A stretch of 64,000 bases of DNA from Nitrospiraceae bacterium (GTDB lineage Bacteria > Nitrospirota > Nitrospiria > Nitrospirales > UBA8639), in assembly GCA_020632635.1 (NCBI GenBank), contig JACKFE010000004.1, forward strand, positions 1 through 64,000. The letters run 5' to 3'. Position numbers and translations under genes: made by a program. Positions within the stretch are counted from its first letter, which is position 1, and each line of letters starts with the position of its first letter. Below are positions 36,237 to 45,984 of this stretch, piece after piece. Under the pieces are notes generated by a model. That model was not told where the DNA came from. It did no database searches and saw only the letters and a list, made by a program, of their open reading frames with translations.

Positions 36237-38180
36237 ATGTCAACTATTCAATTATCATTACCGGGTGGATCACCTCAATCCTTTCCTAAGGGCATTTCTG
36301 CCAAAGAGGCCCTGGAAAAACTTGCCAAGCCTGTGAGGTCCGATGTCTTTGCGATCAAAGTGAATGGGATTGAAAAAGACCTGATGGGGCCTGTGGACAC
36401 CGATGGAATATTAGAGCCTCTCACATTTGAAACCTCTGAAGGTAAAGAAGTCTATCGTCATAGCAGCACGCATATCATGGCGCAGGCGGTGAAGGAATGT
36501 TTTCCGACTGCCCAGCTGACTATTGGTCCAGCTATTGACGAAGGCTTTTTTTATGATTTTGCCTTTGAGCGTCCATTTACGCCGGAAGATTTAGAAAAAA
36601 TCGAAGCCAAAGCCCTGGAAATTATTCAACGCAACCTCTCGGTTTCACGGCGTGAACTTTCCAAGGAAGAGGCGATCGAATTTTTTAAACATCGGGGCGA
36701 GTCATATAAGGTTGAACTTATTCAAGGGTTTCCAGAGGGAGAACCCATTTCCGTCTATGCCCAAGGGGATTTCGTGGATCTTTGTCGCGGTCCTCATGTG
36801 CCGTCCACGGGCTATGTCAAAGCGTTCAAGCTTCTGAACAGTGCGGGTGCCTATTGGCGTGGTGATGAGCGGAATCCCATGTTGCAACGTATTTATGGGA
36901 CTTCGTTTCCTTCAGAAAAAGAATTAAACGCCCATTTACATAAACTCGAAGAAATTAAACGCCGTGATCACCGAAAGTTGGGCAAGGAACTGGACCTATT
37001 TAGCATTCAGGATGAAACGGGTCCAGGACTGATTCTCTGGCATCCCAAGGGCTCACTGATTCGATTGGTCATTGAAAACTTTTGGCGTGAACAGCATGTG
37101 GCGCATGGATACGAATTGGTGTACTCCCCGCACGTCGCGCGGCTGGATCTTTGGAAAACCAGCGGCCATGTGGAGTTTTATAAGGAAAACATGTTTACCC
37201 CCATGCCGGTGGAAGCTAGTGAATACCAATTGAAGCCGATGAATTGCCCATTCCATATCATGATTTACAAGTCTCATTTACGCAGTTACCGGGACTTACC
37301 GCTGAGATTTGGAGAATTGGGGACGGTCTATCGTTATGAACGGTCAGGAGTGCTTCATGGCCTTATGCGGGTGAGGGGGTTCACGCAGGATGACGCCCAT
37401 CTTTTTTGTGCTCCCGAACAATTGGCCGGAGAGGTGCGGAAAGTCTTAAAGTTCGTCACCTTTATTTTGGAAACTTTTGGGTTCACCGAGTTCCACATGT
37501 TTTTATCGACCCGTCCTGAAAAGGCCGTTGGATCGGTTGAACAATGGGATCAGGCTACTCAGGCTCTGGAATCCGCTCTGAAAGAAGGCGGCTATCCGTA
37601 TCAGGAAGACCCTGGAGAAGGGGTGTTCTATGGACCAAAGATTGATGTGAAAATCAAGGATGCCTTGGGCCGATCCTGGCAGTGCTCCACAGTTCAAATT
37701 GACTTCAATAATCCCCAGCGATTCGGTCTAACCTATATTGGCGAAGATGGAAAAACCCATCAACCTATTATGATTCACCGAGCTTTGTTGGGATCCATCG
37801 AGCGGTTTTTTGGAATTTTAGTCGAAAATTATGCTGGGGCGTTCCCTATGTGGCTGGCTCCCGTTCAAGCAAAAGTTCTTCCGATTTCTGATAAACATCA
37901 TGATTATGCCACACAGATAGAAAAAAGCCTTCGGCAAAGGGGGATCCGGGTCGAAAGAGACTTGCGAAATGAAAAAATTGGCCTTAAAATCCGAGAAGCG
38001 GAAAAAGCGAAAATTCCCATCATGGTGGTGGTGGGTGACCGTGAAGCGGAAACCAAAACGGTTTCTGTTCGTCAACGGAATGGTAAAAACCTAGGAACAA
38101 AAACTGTGACTGAGCTTATGAAATTGATTCTCGATGAAATCCCGGAAACGGTCAAAAAGGAAGCTGTTTTTTTCGAATGA
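36237..38180 (+). CDS. thrS: Threonyl-tRNA synthetase
   Basis: Class II synthetase. From the ATG at 36237 the protein has 647 residues: TGS domain (about 1-65, IQLSLPGGSPQSFPKGIS), the editing domain with HSSTHIMAQAVKECFP (about 75-225), the catalytic domain with the zinc-binding cysteine in MNCPFHIMIYKS, and the C-terminal anticodon-binding domain. The frame is open upstream to 36156, but that would run through the terminator hairpin. Its stop overlaps infC as ATGA. Confidence 0.96.
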   Translation: MSTIQLSLPGGSPQSFPKGISAKEALEKLAKPVRSDVFAIKVNGIEKDLMGPVDTDGILEPLTFETSEGKEVYRHSSTHIMAQAVKECFPTAQLTIGPAIDEGFFYDFAFERPFTPEDLEKIEAKALEIIQRNLSVSRRELSKEEAIEFFKHRGESYKVELIQGFPEGEPISVYAQGDFVDLCRGPHVPSTGYVKAFKLLNSAGAYWRGDERNPMLQRIYGTSFPSEKELNAHLHKLEEIKRRDHRKLGKELDLFSIQDETGPGLILWHPKGSLIRLVIENFWREQHVAHGYELVYSPHVARLDLWKTSGHVEFYKENMFTPMPVEASEYQLKPMNCPFHIMIYKSHLRSYRDLPLRFGELGTVYRYERSGVLHGLMRVRGFTQDDAHLFCAPEQLAGEVRKVLKFVTFILETFGFTEFHMFLSTRPEKAVGSVEQWDQATQALESALKEGGYPYQEDPGEGVFYGPKIDVKIKDALGRSWQCSTVQIDFNNPQRFGLTYIGEDGKTHQPIMIHRALLGSIERFFGILVENYAGAFPMWLAPVQAKVLPISDKHHDYATQIEKSLRQRGIRVERDLRNEKIGLKIREAEKAKIPIMVVVGDREAETKTVSVRQRNGKNLGTKTVTELMKLILDEIPETVKKEAVFFE

Positions 38181-38698
38181 TTCGATCGACCGTTCCTAAA
38201 CAGCGAATAAATCACCTCATTAAAGTCCCGGAAGTGAGGGTCATTGGGCCCGAAGGTGAGCAACTTGGCATTCTCAAAACTTCAGAGGCGTTACGCCAAG
38301 CAAGAGACGGTGGATATGATTTGGTGGAAGTGGCTCCTAACTCGGAGCCTCCAGTCTGCCGTATTATGGATTATGGGAAATTCAAGTATGAACAGAGCAA
38401 AAAAGAACATCGCATGCGCTTACACCAGAAATCCACCCAGGTCAAGGAAATCAAGTTCCGACCTCGGACGGATAAGCACGATATGGAAACGAAAGTCAGA
38501 CAGATCAAGGACTTCCTCGAGGAAGGGAATAAGACAAAAGTTACAGTCATGTTTCGAGGGCGGGAAATGGCCAATCAAGAGCTTGGCTACACGGCGATTG
38601 AGAAAGTTCTTGAGGAACTCAAAGGGGTAGCCACTATTGAAAGCCCACCTCGGATGGAAGGCCGAAATTTGTATATGGTCGTCGCTCCCAAGACTTGA
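38177..38698 (+). CDS. infC: Translation initiation factor IF-3
   Basis: Prevents premature 30S-50S joining and checks initiator tRNA. The 173-residue protein has the N-domain (RINHLIKVPEVRVIGPEGEQ), the linker with YGKFKYEQSKKE, and the C-domain ending in SPPRMEGRNLYMVVAP. It uses ATG overlapping the thrS stop (ATGA), not the rare AUU that many bacteria use for infC autocontrol. It is followed by rpmI and rplT in the standard order. Confidence 0.96.
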   Translation: MIRSTVPKQRINHLIKVPEVRVIGPEGEQLGILKTSEALRQARDGGYDLVEVAPNSEPPVCRIMDYGKFKYEQSKKEHRMRLHQKSTQVKEIKFRPRTDKHDMETKVRQIKDFLEEGNKTKVTVMFRGREMANQELGYTAIEKVLEELKGVATIESPPRMEGRNLYMVVAPKT

Positions 38699-38753
38699 GG
38701 GGGGCGCTCTTTCTCTAGAATTTTAGGAACCGAAAGCAAAAGGACACATTCAC

Positions 38754-38957
38754 GTGGCAAAGATGAAATTAAAAAATCATTCAGGGGCCAGTAAACGATT
38801 CAAGCGAACGGGATCAGGAAAGTGGATGAGGCGAAAAGCCGGTTCACGCCATATTTTGACCTCGAAGTCACCTGGGCGAAAGGCCCAATTGGGTAAACAA
38901 GCCGAAGTTCGTAAGGAAGATCAATTGCGAGTTTCGGGATTGCTCCCCTATATGTAA
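38754..38957 (+). CDS. rpmI: 50S ribosomal protein L35
   Basis: A basic protein of 67 residues beginning at a GTG with AAAGGA nine bases upstream. The sequence MAKMKLKNHSGASKRFKRTG and the later RKAGSRHILTSKSPGRKAQLG identify L35. It lies 55 bases after infC and 29 bases before rplT. Confidence 0.95.
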   Translation: MAKMKLKNHSGASKRFKRTGSGKWMRRKAGSRHILTSKSPGRKAQLGKQAEVRKEDQLRVSGLLPYM

Positions 38958-38986
38958 TACCATTATCGGGAAAAGGAGATTGAGAT

Positions 38987-39358
38987 ATGCCAAGAGTCAA
39001 AGGGGGGCCGCAAACTCGGCAACGCCGAAAAAAACGGTTAAAACTCGCGAAGGGCCAGTATGGTGGGAAAAGTCGGTTATTTCGAACGGCCACCGAGTCG
39101 GTTGATAAAGGACAAGCGTATGCTTACACCGGACGGAAGCAACGTAAACGGGATTTTCGTCAGTTGTGGATTGCTCGAATCAGTGCGGCCGTGCGAGCCC
39201 AAGGTATTACCTATAGTCAGTTTATGAATGATTTGAAAAAAGCCAATGTCTTGCTAAACCGGAAAATGCTGTCTGAAATGGCTATCCATGATCCGAAGGG
39301 ATTTTCCAATTTGGTAAGCATGGTTAATCCAGGAGCAACACAACCAGCCATCGCTTAA
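38987..39358 (+). CDS. rplT: 50S ribosomal protein L20
   Basis: A 123-residue basic protein, with the family text MPRVKGGPQTRQRRKKRLKL and YAYTGRKQRKRDFRQLWIAR. L20 binds 23S rRNA early in assembly and commonly represses its own operon. It is the last gene of the plus-strand thrS-infC-rpmI-rplT cluster and is followed by a strong terminator. In many bacteria pheS-pheT continue on the same strand at this point; here the next genes are pheT-pheS on the opposite strand. Confidence 0.96.
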   Translation: MPRVKGGPQTRQRRKKRLKLAKGQYGGKSRLFRTATESVDKGQAYAYTGRKQRKRDFRQLWIARISAAVRAQGITYSQFMNDLKKANVLLNRKMLSEMAIHDPKGFSNLVSMVNPGATQPAIA

Positions 39359-39375
39359 AGATTCGAAAAATACAG

Positions 39376-39415
39376 AAAAAGCCTGCCCTTCAGCTATTGG
39401 AGGGCGGGCTTTTTT
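39376..39415. terminator. Bidirectional intrinsic terminator between rplT and pheT
   Basis: A 14-base-pair stem, AAAAAGCCTGCCCT against AGGGCGGGCTTTTT with one T-G pair, and an 11-base loop. It ends in T-runs when read on either strand, so it can stop rplT transcription rightward and pheT transcription leftward. Confidence 0.9.
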
Positions 39416-39457
39416 GTTTTCAACGGTCACCAAGTGGTGAAGCCGGTTGTCTGTTAT

Positions 39458-41140
39458 TTACAGAATTTGAAATTCAAACCCTGAAGTTGGCATATTAATT
39501 TGCCAGGCTTCAAGAACTTCCGGATGGAACTCGCCGATAAACCCAGCCGGCTGTCCGTTTAAACGAATTTTCCCCACGCGTCCATCTAAGAAAGATGGAT
39601 GACTAACCGGTTCCAGTTCATAGGCCCAGGCCATGTAATACATCAGAAGATCAAGGTAGCTATGAATCTCGGAGAAATTGGCACCTGGATGTGCATTGAT
39701 TGCCGCGACTGACATCAATGTTCGAGAACCCACGTTGGCTTCTAAGTCCAGGCGGGCAATCTCCCCAACTTCGAACAGCAGGTGCGGATAAAAAGAGCGG
39801 GGTGAGAGGGCTTCGACCCGAAGCAGGCAAGGCAAAATAGAGGGACGAAGACAGGAATAGGACAACGACATCACATTCTCGACTTCCACAAGCCGTTCAT
39901 AGGGGGTGCCATTGATGCGCATTCGGTCCACCCACTCTTGGCGGGAGGACAGAATATTCGAAAACATTTCTTGGAATCCAAACCCCACCATTAAGTCACG
40001 AATTTGATCGCTGGTTGATTCCTGAGTGGTTAAACCTCCAACCGTAAATGATTGGGGCATAATCGGTGTAAAGGAATCGTACCCTCGAGTAATGGCCACG
40101 TCTTCCGCCACATCCATCACATGCATCAAATCATGACGATAAGGGGGTAACTTGACGGACAAGGAATGGCGTGTAGTTTTCACCTGATATCCATAAGAAG
40201 CCAATGCATCGCCAACCGTTTCAGCTTCGAGTGACACTCCCAAAGCCTGTTCAACGGCGTGAAGGGAGATACGGTGAGAATGTCCCATATCCAGGGGTGT
40301 TTTAATCGTAGTTCCATATATGGTTTCATAGGGATAGGAGATATCCAAGGGTTCGATTGTGGCACCACGGTCGGCCAAGTTGGTGGCAAATATATTCAAG
40401 GCGAGCATCACCATACTCAAGTCGGTTCCAGTGACTTCCACTAGCAAGTCGGTGTCACCAACCTGTACTTCCCCCAATTCCCGGCTATTGATAATCGGTG
40501 GAAAAGACAAGACTTGGCCATCCGCATCCCATAGCAGTGGGAGTCGGTCGTGGTCAGCCAGAATGCCGGCATATTCGATACCCTTCGGATGCAGGGTCAA
40601 AATCTCCTGCAAAGTCATTTTTTCTTCGAAACCCAGGGGTGTAAAGCGGGCCTCTTGAGGTTTCACCAATCCGTAGGTCACTGGGAATTGAATAGAGGTC
40701 AATCGATATAATCCGATGGACACCGTTTCCCGCTTTCGTCCAAACGTGTCGGCCAGCTTTTCTTGAGTTTGAATGCATTGCTCCAAGGCCAAGTCTGTCA
40801 TTTCATACCCGGAGGCTGCGCAGGCCGCCACGAATGGACGCACCGCTTCCATCCCTTGTAACACTTGAATTCGCCGCTTCGCGCGACCCTTGGAGGAAAA
40901 AAATGGATATGGTGATTGGTTCCCGCTATGGACCGATCGAAGTTGTCGTGCAATTCCCTCCACACACCACAAGTCAGGGCGGTTGGTATCCTGAAGCTCC
41001 ACCCGGATTTCTCCGGTCTCCTGAGACACGTCTTTGATTTCCCCCTTCACCAAGGGCATCCATTGCTCAATCTCAGGAATGGTGGTCGGGCGACCCAGGA
41101 GGGTGGAAAGATCTTTGTGAAAAATAGAAATTGTGGGCAT
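39458..41140 (-). CDS. pheT: Phenylalanyl-tRNA synthetase beta subunit, archaeal/eukaryotic type
   Basis: Structural subunit of PheRS. At 560 residues it is far shorter than the usual bacterial PheT of about 800, and it lacks the N-terminal EMAP-like tRNA-binding domain and the C-terminal anticodon-binding domain. The sequence (MPTISIFHKDLSTLLGRPTT, QDTNRPDLWCVEGIARQLR, then VTGTDLSMVMLALNIFATNL) follows the archaeal/eukaryotic beta subunit: B1-like start, B3/B4 editing domain, B5 domain, and catalytic-like module. It follows pheS by 68 bases and ends at the bidirectional terminator. Confidence 0.9.
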   Translation of the reverse strand: MPTISIFHKDLSTLLGRPTTIPEIEQWMPLVKGEIKDVSQETGEIRVELQDTNRPDLWCVEGIARQLRSVHSGNQSPYPFFSSKGRAKRRIQVLQGMEAVRPFVAACAASGYEMTDLALEQCIQTQEKLADTFGRKRETVSIGLYRLTSIQFPVTYGLVKPQEARFTPLGFEEKMTLQEILTLHPKGIEYAGILADHDRLPLLWDADGQVLSFPPIINSRELGEVQVGDTDLLVEVTGTDLSMVMLALNIFATNLADRGATIEPLDISYPYETIYGTTIKTPLDMGHSHRISLHAVEQALGVSLEAETVGDALASYGYQVKTTRHSLSVKLPPYRHDLMHVMDVAEDVAITRGYDSFTPIMPQSFTVGGLTTQESTSDQIRDLMVGFGFQEMFSNILSSRQEWVDRMRINGTPYERLVEVENVMSLSYSCLRPSILPCLLRVEALSPRSFYPHLLFEVGEIARLDLEANVGSRTLMSVAAINAHPGANFSEIHSYLDLLMYYMAWAYELEPVSHPSFLDGRVGKIRLNGQPAGFIGEFHPEVLEAWQINMPTSGFEFQIL

Positions 41141-41208
41141 GAGTGTCGATAATCACATATCCGGCTAAAAGCCATGCCTTATTGAGGCAAGTAGGTTGAA
41201 AATCCTTT

Positions 41209-42768
41209 TCACAACTGTTGGCGGCGCATACTGCGCACGGCTTCCAAATCAGACGTAAATAAATCTCGAATATCTTGAATCCCCAAGGCGATCATGGCCA
41301 TACGATCCAGCCCCAAACCCCAGGCGATCACCGGGACGGACACTCCCAGCGGCACCGTGACTTCAGATCGGAACAGGCCCGCCCCTCCCAACTCCATCCA
41401 GCCTAACTTAGGATGGCGTACGTGTAACTCCACGGAAGGTTCGGTAAAGGGAAAATAAGCCGGGAAGAACCGAATCTCTTTCGCCTGAGCCATCTCGGTC
41501 GCAAACAATTTCAGCAAGCCCAGCAGGGTTCGAAAATTAATATCGGAGCCCAGAACAATTCCTTCCACTTGAAAAAAATCTGTGGCGTGGGTGGCATCGA
41601 CCTGGTCATACCGAAAACAGCGGGCGATGGAAAAAAATTTCCCGGGAACGTGAGGATTTGTCGCCAAGGTGCGGGCGGAAACGGCAGTCCCTTGGCTGCG
41701 CAACACCAACCGCTTGGCGCGCTCCTGGTCATACTGGTAGTTCCAGCCTTTGGAGCCGGTATTGCCTCCGTCACGGTGGGCTTGCGCCACCTGACTTAAA
41801 AACGGTTCGGCAATGGATTTTGCATGGCTGGGTTCTTTGACGAAATATACATCGTGAATAGCCCGAGCGGGATGAAATTGTGGCATGTACAATGCGTCCA
41901 TGTCCCAAAATTCTGTCTCCACAAGTTCCCCCCGCATTTCCTGAAAACCCATGCTGGTGAGTTTGTGTTTGACCGAATCGAGAAATTCTCGATAGGGGTG
42001 CCGTCGTCCCACCGCCAGTCGCGGAGGCCGGAGACTGATGGAGTACTTTCGAAAGATCCGGTTCCGCCAGGAACCGTCCTTCAAGAGTTCAGGGGTTAAT
42101 TGGGAGATCTCTTCAGCCGCACCGTCCCGGAGATGTGGAATGAGCGAGTGTCCGGCCGGTGTCAGGCGATATCCGCGCTCTGTATGATCATCAATGCGAA
42201 AGGGCTCTTGGGTATTGCCCCGTTTGACGGAATATTGCCGAAGAGTCCCTTGCTCGTCAGGAGAAAAATCCGTAATGGGTTGAGGTCCCTCATAAACCCG
42301 ATTGAGAAGCGTTCGAAGTCTGTCACTGGTCGGACTGGGTTTCCCTGTGACTTCCAAGGCCCCTCCGGTCGCCAATTGAATAGCCTCTTCCTTCTTGAGC
42401 AACCCGATGGCACGGCTGAGTTCGGTGGGTTGAAACGTTTCACTGGTTTGGAGATTTTTGACCGTGAGCGATGTCCCGTCTTGGGCTGCGCTTTTCACGG
42501 ATTGTACAATCCATTCGAGAGGAGAGGCCTGTTGGTGAAATTGGGTGCCAACCTCAGTGAGTGAGACGTAGGTCGTCGTCTTCTCGGAGGCCAGGCTTAC
42601 AAGATCTTTGGTGAGGAGCCATCCAACAGCCATACTTACTTGAGAGGCTGCCAGTCCTGTATGGTCCACCAATTGTGGGTCAGTGAGCAGGCCTTCCTGC
42701 TTTCCCAGAGCTTTCAGCACCTGAATTTCAAGCGGATGAAGACTTTCTGTATTAGTGGAGGAACTCAT
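41209..42768 (-). CDS. pheS: Phenylalanyl-tRNA synthetase alpha subunit, archaeal/eukaryotic type
   Basis: Catalytic subunit of PheRS. The 519-residue protein exceeds the roughly 340 residues of bacterial PheS. The extra N-terminal portion (about 1-230) consists of winged-helix modules (LEIQVLKALGKQEGLLTDPQ; VTGKPSPTSDRLRTLLNRVY) as in archaeal and eukaryotic alpha subunits, rather than the bacterial coiled coil. The class II catalytic domain follows, with HPYREFLDSVKHKLTSMGFQ, LRSQGTAVSARTLA and the motif 3 region VIAWGLGLDRMAMIALGIQD. It is 8 bases after rpe. Confidence 0.92.
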   Translation of the reverse strand: MSSSTNTESLHPLEIQVLKALGKQEGLLTDPQLVDHTGLAASQVSMAVGWLLTKDLVSLASEKTTTYVSLTEVGTQFHQQASPLEWIVQSVKSAAQDGTSLTVKNLQTSETFQPTELSRAIGLLKKEEAIQLATGGALEVTGKPSPTSDRLRTLLNRVYEGPQPITDFSPDEQGTLRQYSVKRGNTQEPFRIDDHTERGYRLTPAGHSLIPHLRDGAAEEISQLTPELLKDGSWRNRIFRKYSISLRPPRLAVGRRHPYREFLDSVKHKLTSMGFQEMRGELVETEFWDMDALYMPQFHPARAIHDVYFVKEPSHAKSIAEPFLSQVAQAHRDGGNTGSKGWNYQYDQERAKRLVLRSQGTAVSARTLATNPHVPGKFFSIARCFRYDQVDATHATDFFQVEGIVLGSDINFRTLLGLLKLFATEMAQAKEIRFFPAYFPFTEPSVELHVRHPKLGWMELGGAGLFRSEVTVPLGVSVPVIAWGLGLDRMAMIALGIQDIRDLFTSDLEAVRSMRRQQL

Positions 42769-42776
42769 ACCTCAGA

Positions 42777-43451
42777 TTATACGGTCACGGTTCGTCCGGC
42801 CGACCGCATATGGGAAATGGTGGCAGGCATGTTTTGACTTCCAAAGATGGCCGAACCGGACACTAACACATCAGCTCCGGCCTTCAGAATAGCCCCGGCG
42901 TTCTCCTCTTTGACTCCACCATCGACTTCAAGATAGGCCGAACTTCCTGTATCACGCAGCATGGTTCGAATCCGTCGAATTTTATCGAGGCTGAATGGAA
43001 TAAATTTCTGTCCGCCAAAGCCGGGGTTTACGGACATGACCAGAACGAGGTCCACGTCACCAATGATGTGGTCGAGGGTGGAAACGGAGGTGGCTGGGTT
43101 TAGCGACACGCCCCCTTTCACGCCATGCTCCTTAATCGCTTGAAGGGTGCGATGCAGGTGGGGGCAGGCTTCCACGTGAACAGTCAGAATCGTCGCCCCT
43201 GCCTGGGCAAACTCCGGAATAAATGAGTCGGGATTGGTCATCATCAAATGAACATCCAGAGGTAAGGTCGTGGATTTACGAATGGCCTCCACCACCGGGG
43301 GACCGATGGTGAGATTCGGCACAAAATGGCCGTCCATGACATCCACGTGAATCCAGTCCGCTCCGGCTGCTTCCACCTCTTGAACGGCATCCGCCAACCG
43401 GCCAAAGTCGGCCGAGAGAATCGATGGGGCAATCAGAGGAGTGGTGGGCAT
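42777..43451 (-). CDS. rpe: Ribulose-phosphate 3-epimerase
   Basis: Interconverts ribulose 5-phosphate and xylulose 5-phosphate in the pentose phosphate or Calvin pathways. From the ATG at 43451 the protein has 224 residues, the usual size. It has the TIM-barrel text IAPSILSADFGRLADAVQ, HVDVMDGHFVPNLTIGPPVV, DVHLMM, and VMSVNPGFGGQKF. The frame is open 54 codons upstream into rsmB, but the ATG two bases after the rsmB stop is the natural start. It is coupled to rsmB and followed by pheS. Confidence 0.95.
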   Translation of the reverse strand: MPTTPLIAPSILSADFGRLADAVQEVEAAGADWIHVDVMDGHFVPNLTIGPPVVEAIRKSTTLPLDVHLMMTNPDSFIPEFAQAGATILTVHVEACPHLHRTLQAIKEHGVKGGVSLNPATSVSTLDHIIGDVDLVLVMSVNPGFGGQKFIPFSLDKIRRIRTMLRDTGSSAYLEVDGGVKEENAGAILKAGADVLVSGSAIFGSQNMPATISHMRSAGRTVTV

Positions 43452-43453
43452 GC

Positions 43454-44824
43454 TCACTTCGTGGTTTTCATCAATCGACAGGCGAAGAACCCGTCCATCT
43501 TCCATGAGTTCCAAGCCGTGCATAACTGACCGGTTTGATTCAACAGGGTATGTCCGTTTACCGGGACCCAGGCTGCGAGAGAGTCTTGGTGAAACTCTGG
43601 ATGACGGTGACAAAAGTCCGCCACCACATCCGTCGTCTCCTCCGGTTCAATCGAACAGGCACTATAGACCAAGATTCCCCCTGGTCTCAAGAGGTGCCCG
43701 ACCCGATCGAGAATCTGTCCTTGCGTGACACGGGATTGTGCAATTATCGAAGGTTGTTTGAACATCTTTCCCTCGGGATGTCGTCGAAGAACTCCTAGAC
43801 CTGAACAGGGTGCATCTACCAAAATACGGTCAAACGGTTGGGCCAAAAGATTGGCTGGCAGAGCATCAGACACCACATCACAGGGAAAAGCCTGAACGAT
43901 ACCGATTCCCAATCGTTGGCAATTGTCCTTCAAGCGTGCGACCCGGTCTTCCTGACGATCCAGCGCGATGATCCTTCCCTGGTTTCCCATCAACTGTGCC
44001 AGGTGCGTGGTTTTCCCACCAGGAGCCGCGCAAGCATCCAGAATCCGTTCACTGGGTTGAGGGTCCAGCAACGGGGGAATAAGTTGGGCTGCCTCATCCT
44101 CGATGTAACACCACCCTTCCTGTACCACGGGCAGGTGGCCGGGAGGACCGCATTTTTCCAACGTGAGGCCCACGGGGCTCACTACGGTGTCTTGAACGGA
44201 AACCTTTTCACTCCGAAGGCGTTCCAATAAGGCTTGACGAGTACAGCGGAGCGTATTGGTTCGCAAGGTAATGGGGGGAATATCCAGGGTCTGGCGGCAT
44301 AATCCCTCGGCTTGCGCCAAGCCGAAGATCTGGATCCATCGTTCCACCAGCCAGGGGGGACAAGAATAACGAATGGAGAAAGCCCTCACGGGGTCGGTAT
44401 GAGGGTCCGGGAAGGGAGGAGCCGGTTGCCGGATGAGATTACGGAGTATAGCGTTTACTAGTCCACCCCAATCATGTCCGGGCTGGGAACGGATGAGTTT
44501 CACCGACTCGTTCACGGCGGCTGATTCGGGTATTCGGTCCAGAAAAAGTAATTGATAGGCCGCGATCCGCAAAGTGGTGGCGACGTTTAACGGCAGACGG
44601 GCCATGGGTTTTCGGGAGATCTGATCCAAACGCCAATCCAACAAAATGGCCTGCCGTAAAATGCCATATACCAATTCAAAGGCGAGGCCCCGATCTTGGG
44701 CGGACAACGAGACATCCCGAAGTGCGATATCAAACACGTCATCGGCAAAGGTCTGTGTACGAAAAATCGTTTGTAGTGCCTTGTATGCAAATTTTCTTGC
44801 GGTTGGATGAGACGAGGACATCAT
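43454..44824 (-). CDS. rsmB: 16S rRNA m5C967 methyltransferase RsmB
   Basis: SAM-dependent methylation of C967 in 16S rRNA. The 456-residue protein has an N-terminal NusB-like RNA-binding domain (about 1-140) and a Rossmann methyltransferase domain with DACAAPGGKTTHLAQLM, the DAPCSGLGVLRRHPE motif and the nucleophile region SACSIEPEE, each with its cysteine. It lies 83 bases downstream of pdxA. A second ATG directly follows the first. Confidence 0.95.
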   Translation of the reverse strand: MMSSSHPTARKFAYKALQTIFRTQTFADDVFDIALRDVSLSAQDRGLAFELVYGILRQAILLDWRLDQISRKPMARLPLNVATTLRIAAYQLLFLDRIPESAAVNESVKLIRSQPGHDWGGLVNAILRNLIRQPAPPFPDPHTDPVRAFSIRYSCPPWLVERWIQIFGLAQAEGLCRQTLDIPPITLRTNTLRCTRQALLERLRSEKVSVQDTVVSPVGLTLEKCGPPGHLPVVQEGWCYIEDEAAQLIPPLLDPQPSERILDACAAPGGKTTHLAQLMGNQGRIIALDRQEDRVARLKDNCQRLGIGIVQAFPCDVVSDALPANLLAQPFDRILVDAPCSGLGVLRRHPEGKMFKQPSIIAQSRVTQGQILDRVGHLLRPGGILVYSACSIEPEETTDVVADFCHRHPEFHQDSLAAWVPVNGHTLLNQTGQLCTAWNSWKMDGFFACRLMKTTK

Positions 44825-44907
44825 TCAAGGAAGAGAGGTGGCAGGGTACATCGTGAAGTGTCAGGGGATCAAGAAATGCTGATGGAGCATGCGGTTTGTC
44901 TGATGCT

Positions 44908-45966
44908 TCACCCTTTATGAGACAATTTTCCCTCTACCCGATTTCTTGAATGGAAAGTGGGTGCTAGGTGGGCGGCCGTGACGATGGCTTCCACCAGACT
45001 GGTGGGGTCGGCCTTTCCTTTCCCGGCAATATCAAATGCGGTTCCATGATCGACTGAGGTCCGTAAAATGGGTAGTCCCACCGTGATGTTCACGCAATGC
45101 CCGAAAGCGACAGTTTTGAGAGGAATCAATCCCTGATCATGATAGAGGGCTACTATGCCATCGAATGCGCCAGACAGGGCTTTCGCAAACATGGTATCGG
45201 CGGGATAGGGTCCGGTGCAGGCGATGCCTTGGGATTTGGCACGGTTGATCGCGGGAAGAATCACACGGGCTTCCTCATCACCGAAGAGCCCATGTTCACC
45301 GGCATGGGGATTAAATCCGGCCACGGCAATGCGAGGTTTTTTCAGCCCAAACAACTGCCGCAAGCCAAAGTGGGCCAAACGAATGGTCTTCAAAATGTTT
45401 GGCACCGTCAAAGACTTGGCGACGTCTCGTAAGGGGATATGGGTTGTCGTAAAGAATATTTTCAAGGGTCCGCCCATGATGAGCATACCCGATTCCTTGG
45501 CTTTGGTCAGATCAGCCAGCATTTCGGTGTGACCGGGATAGCGATACCCGGCCAGGTGCATGGCTTCTTTGTTGATCGGGGCCGTCACGATTCCCCTCAC
45601 GCATCCGGCTTGCGCCAGCTCTACGGCTGACTGAATACAGGTGACGGCCATGTCTCCCGCAGGAGCAGAAGGATATCCCATGCGAAAGGGTTGACGCTTT
45701 TCCGGAACCGGATCAAATAAGGGAAGCTGGCCACGGCGAAAGAGTTGGTAAGCCGTTCCGGAATCGTGATCCGAAATCTGCATGATCGTCAGTGGGAGGC
45801 CTAACTTGCCGATTGTTTTGGCAAAAACGGACACACTGCCAATCACCAAGGGTCGACAGACTCGCCAAACGTGTGGTTCCTGTAAGGCCTTCACGATGAT
45901 TTCCGGCCCGATGCCTGCGGGATCGCCCATGGTAATGGCCAGAAGCGGTTTCGGTTGTGTAGTCAT
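44908..45966 (-). CDS. pdxA: 4-hydroxythreonine-4-phosphate dehydrogenase PdxA
   Basis: NAD-dependent enzyme of the DXP-dependent pyridoxal phosphate pathway. From the ATG at 45966 it has 352 residues (a TTG at 45978 is also in frame). Visible motifs are AITMGDPAGIGPEIIVKAL, the metal-binding YPGHTEML, and YHDQGLIPLKTVAFG. It follows larC by 18 bases and is part of the larC-pdxA-rsmB-rpe-pheST run. Confidence 0.95.
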   Translation of the reverse strand: MTTQPKPLLAITMGDPAGIGPEIIVKALQEPHVWRVCRPLVIGSVSVFAKTIGKLGLPLTIMQISDHDSGTAYQLFRRGQLPLFDPVPEKRQPFRMGYPSAPAGDMAVTCIQSAVELAQAGCVRGIVTAPINKEAMHLAGYRYPGHTEMLADLTKAKESGMLIMGGPLKIFFTTTHIPLRDVAKSLTVPNILKTIRLAHFGLRQLFGLKKPRIAVAGFNPHAGEHGLFGDEEARVILPAINRAKSQGIACTGPYPADTMFAKALSGAFDGIVALYHDQGLIPLKTVAFGHCVNITVGLPILRTSVDHGTAFDIAGKGKADPTSLVEAIVTAAHLAPTFHSRNRVEGKLSHKG

Positions 45967-45984
45967 GGTTTTCTGCAAGAACCC

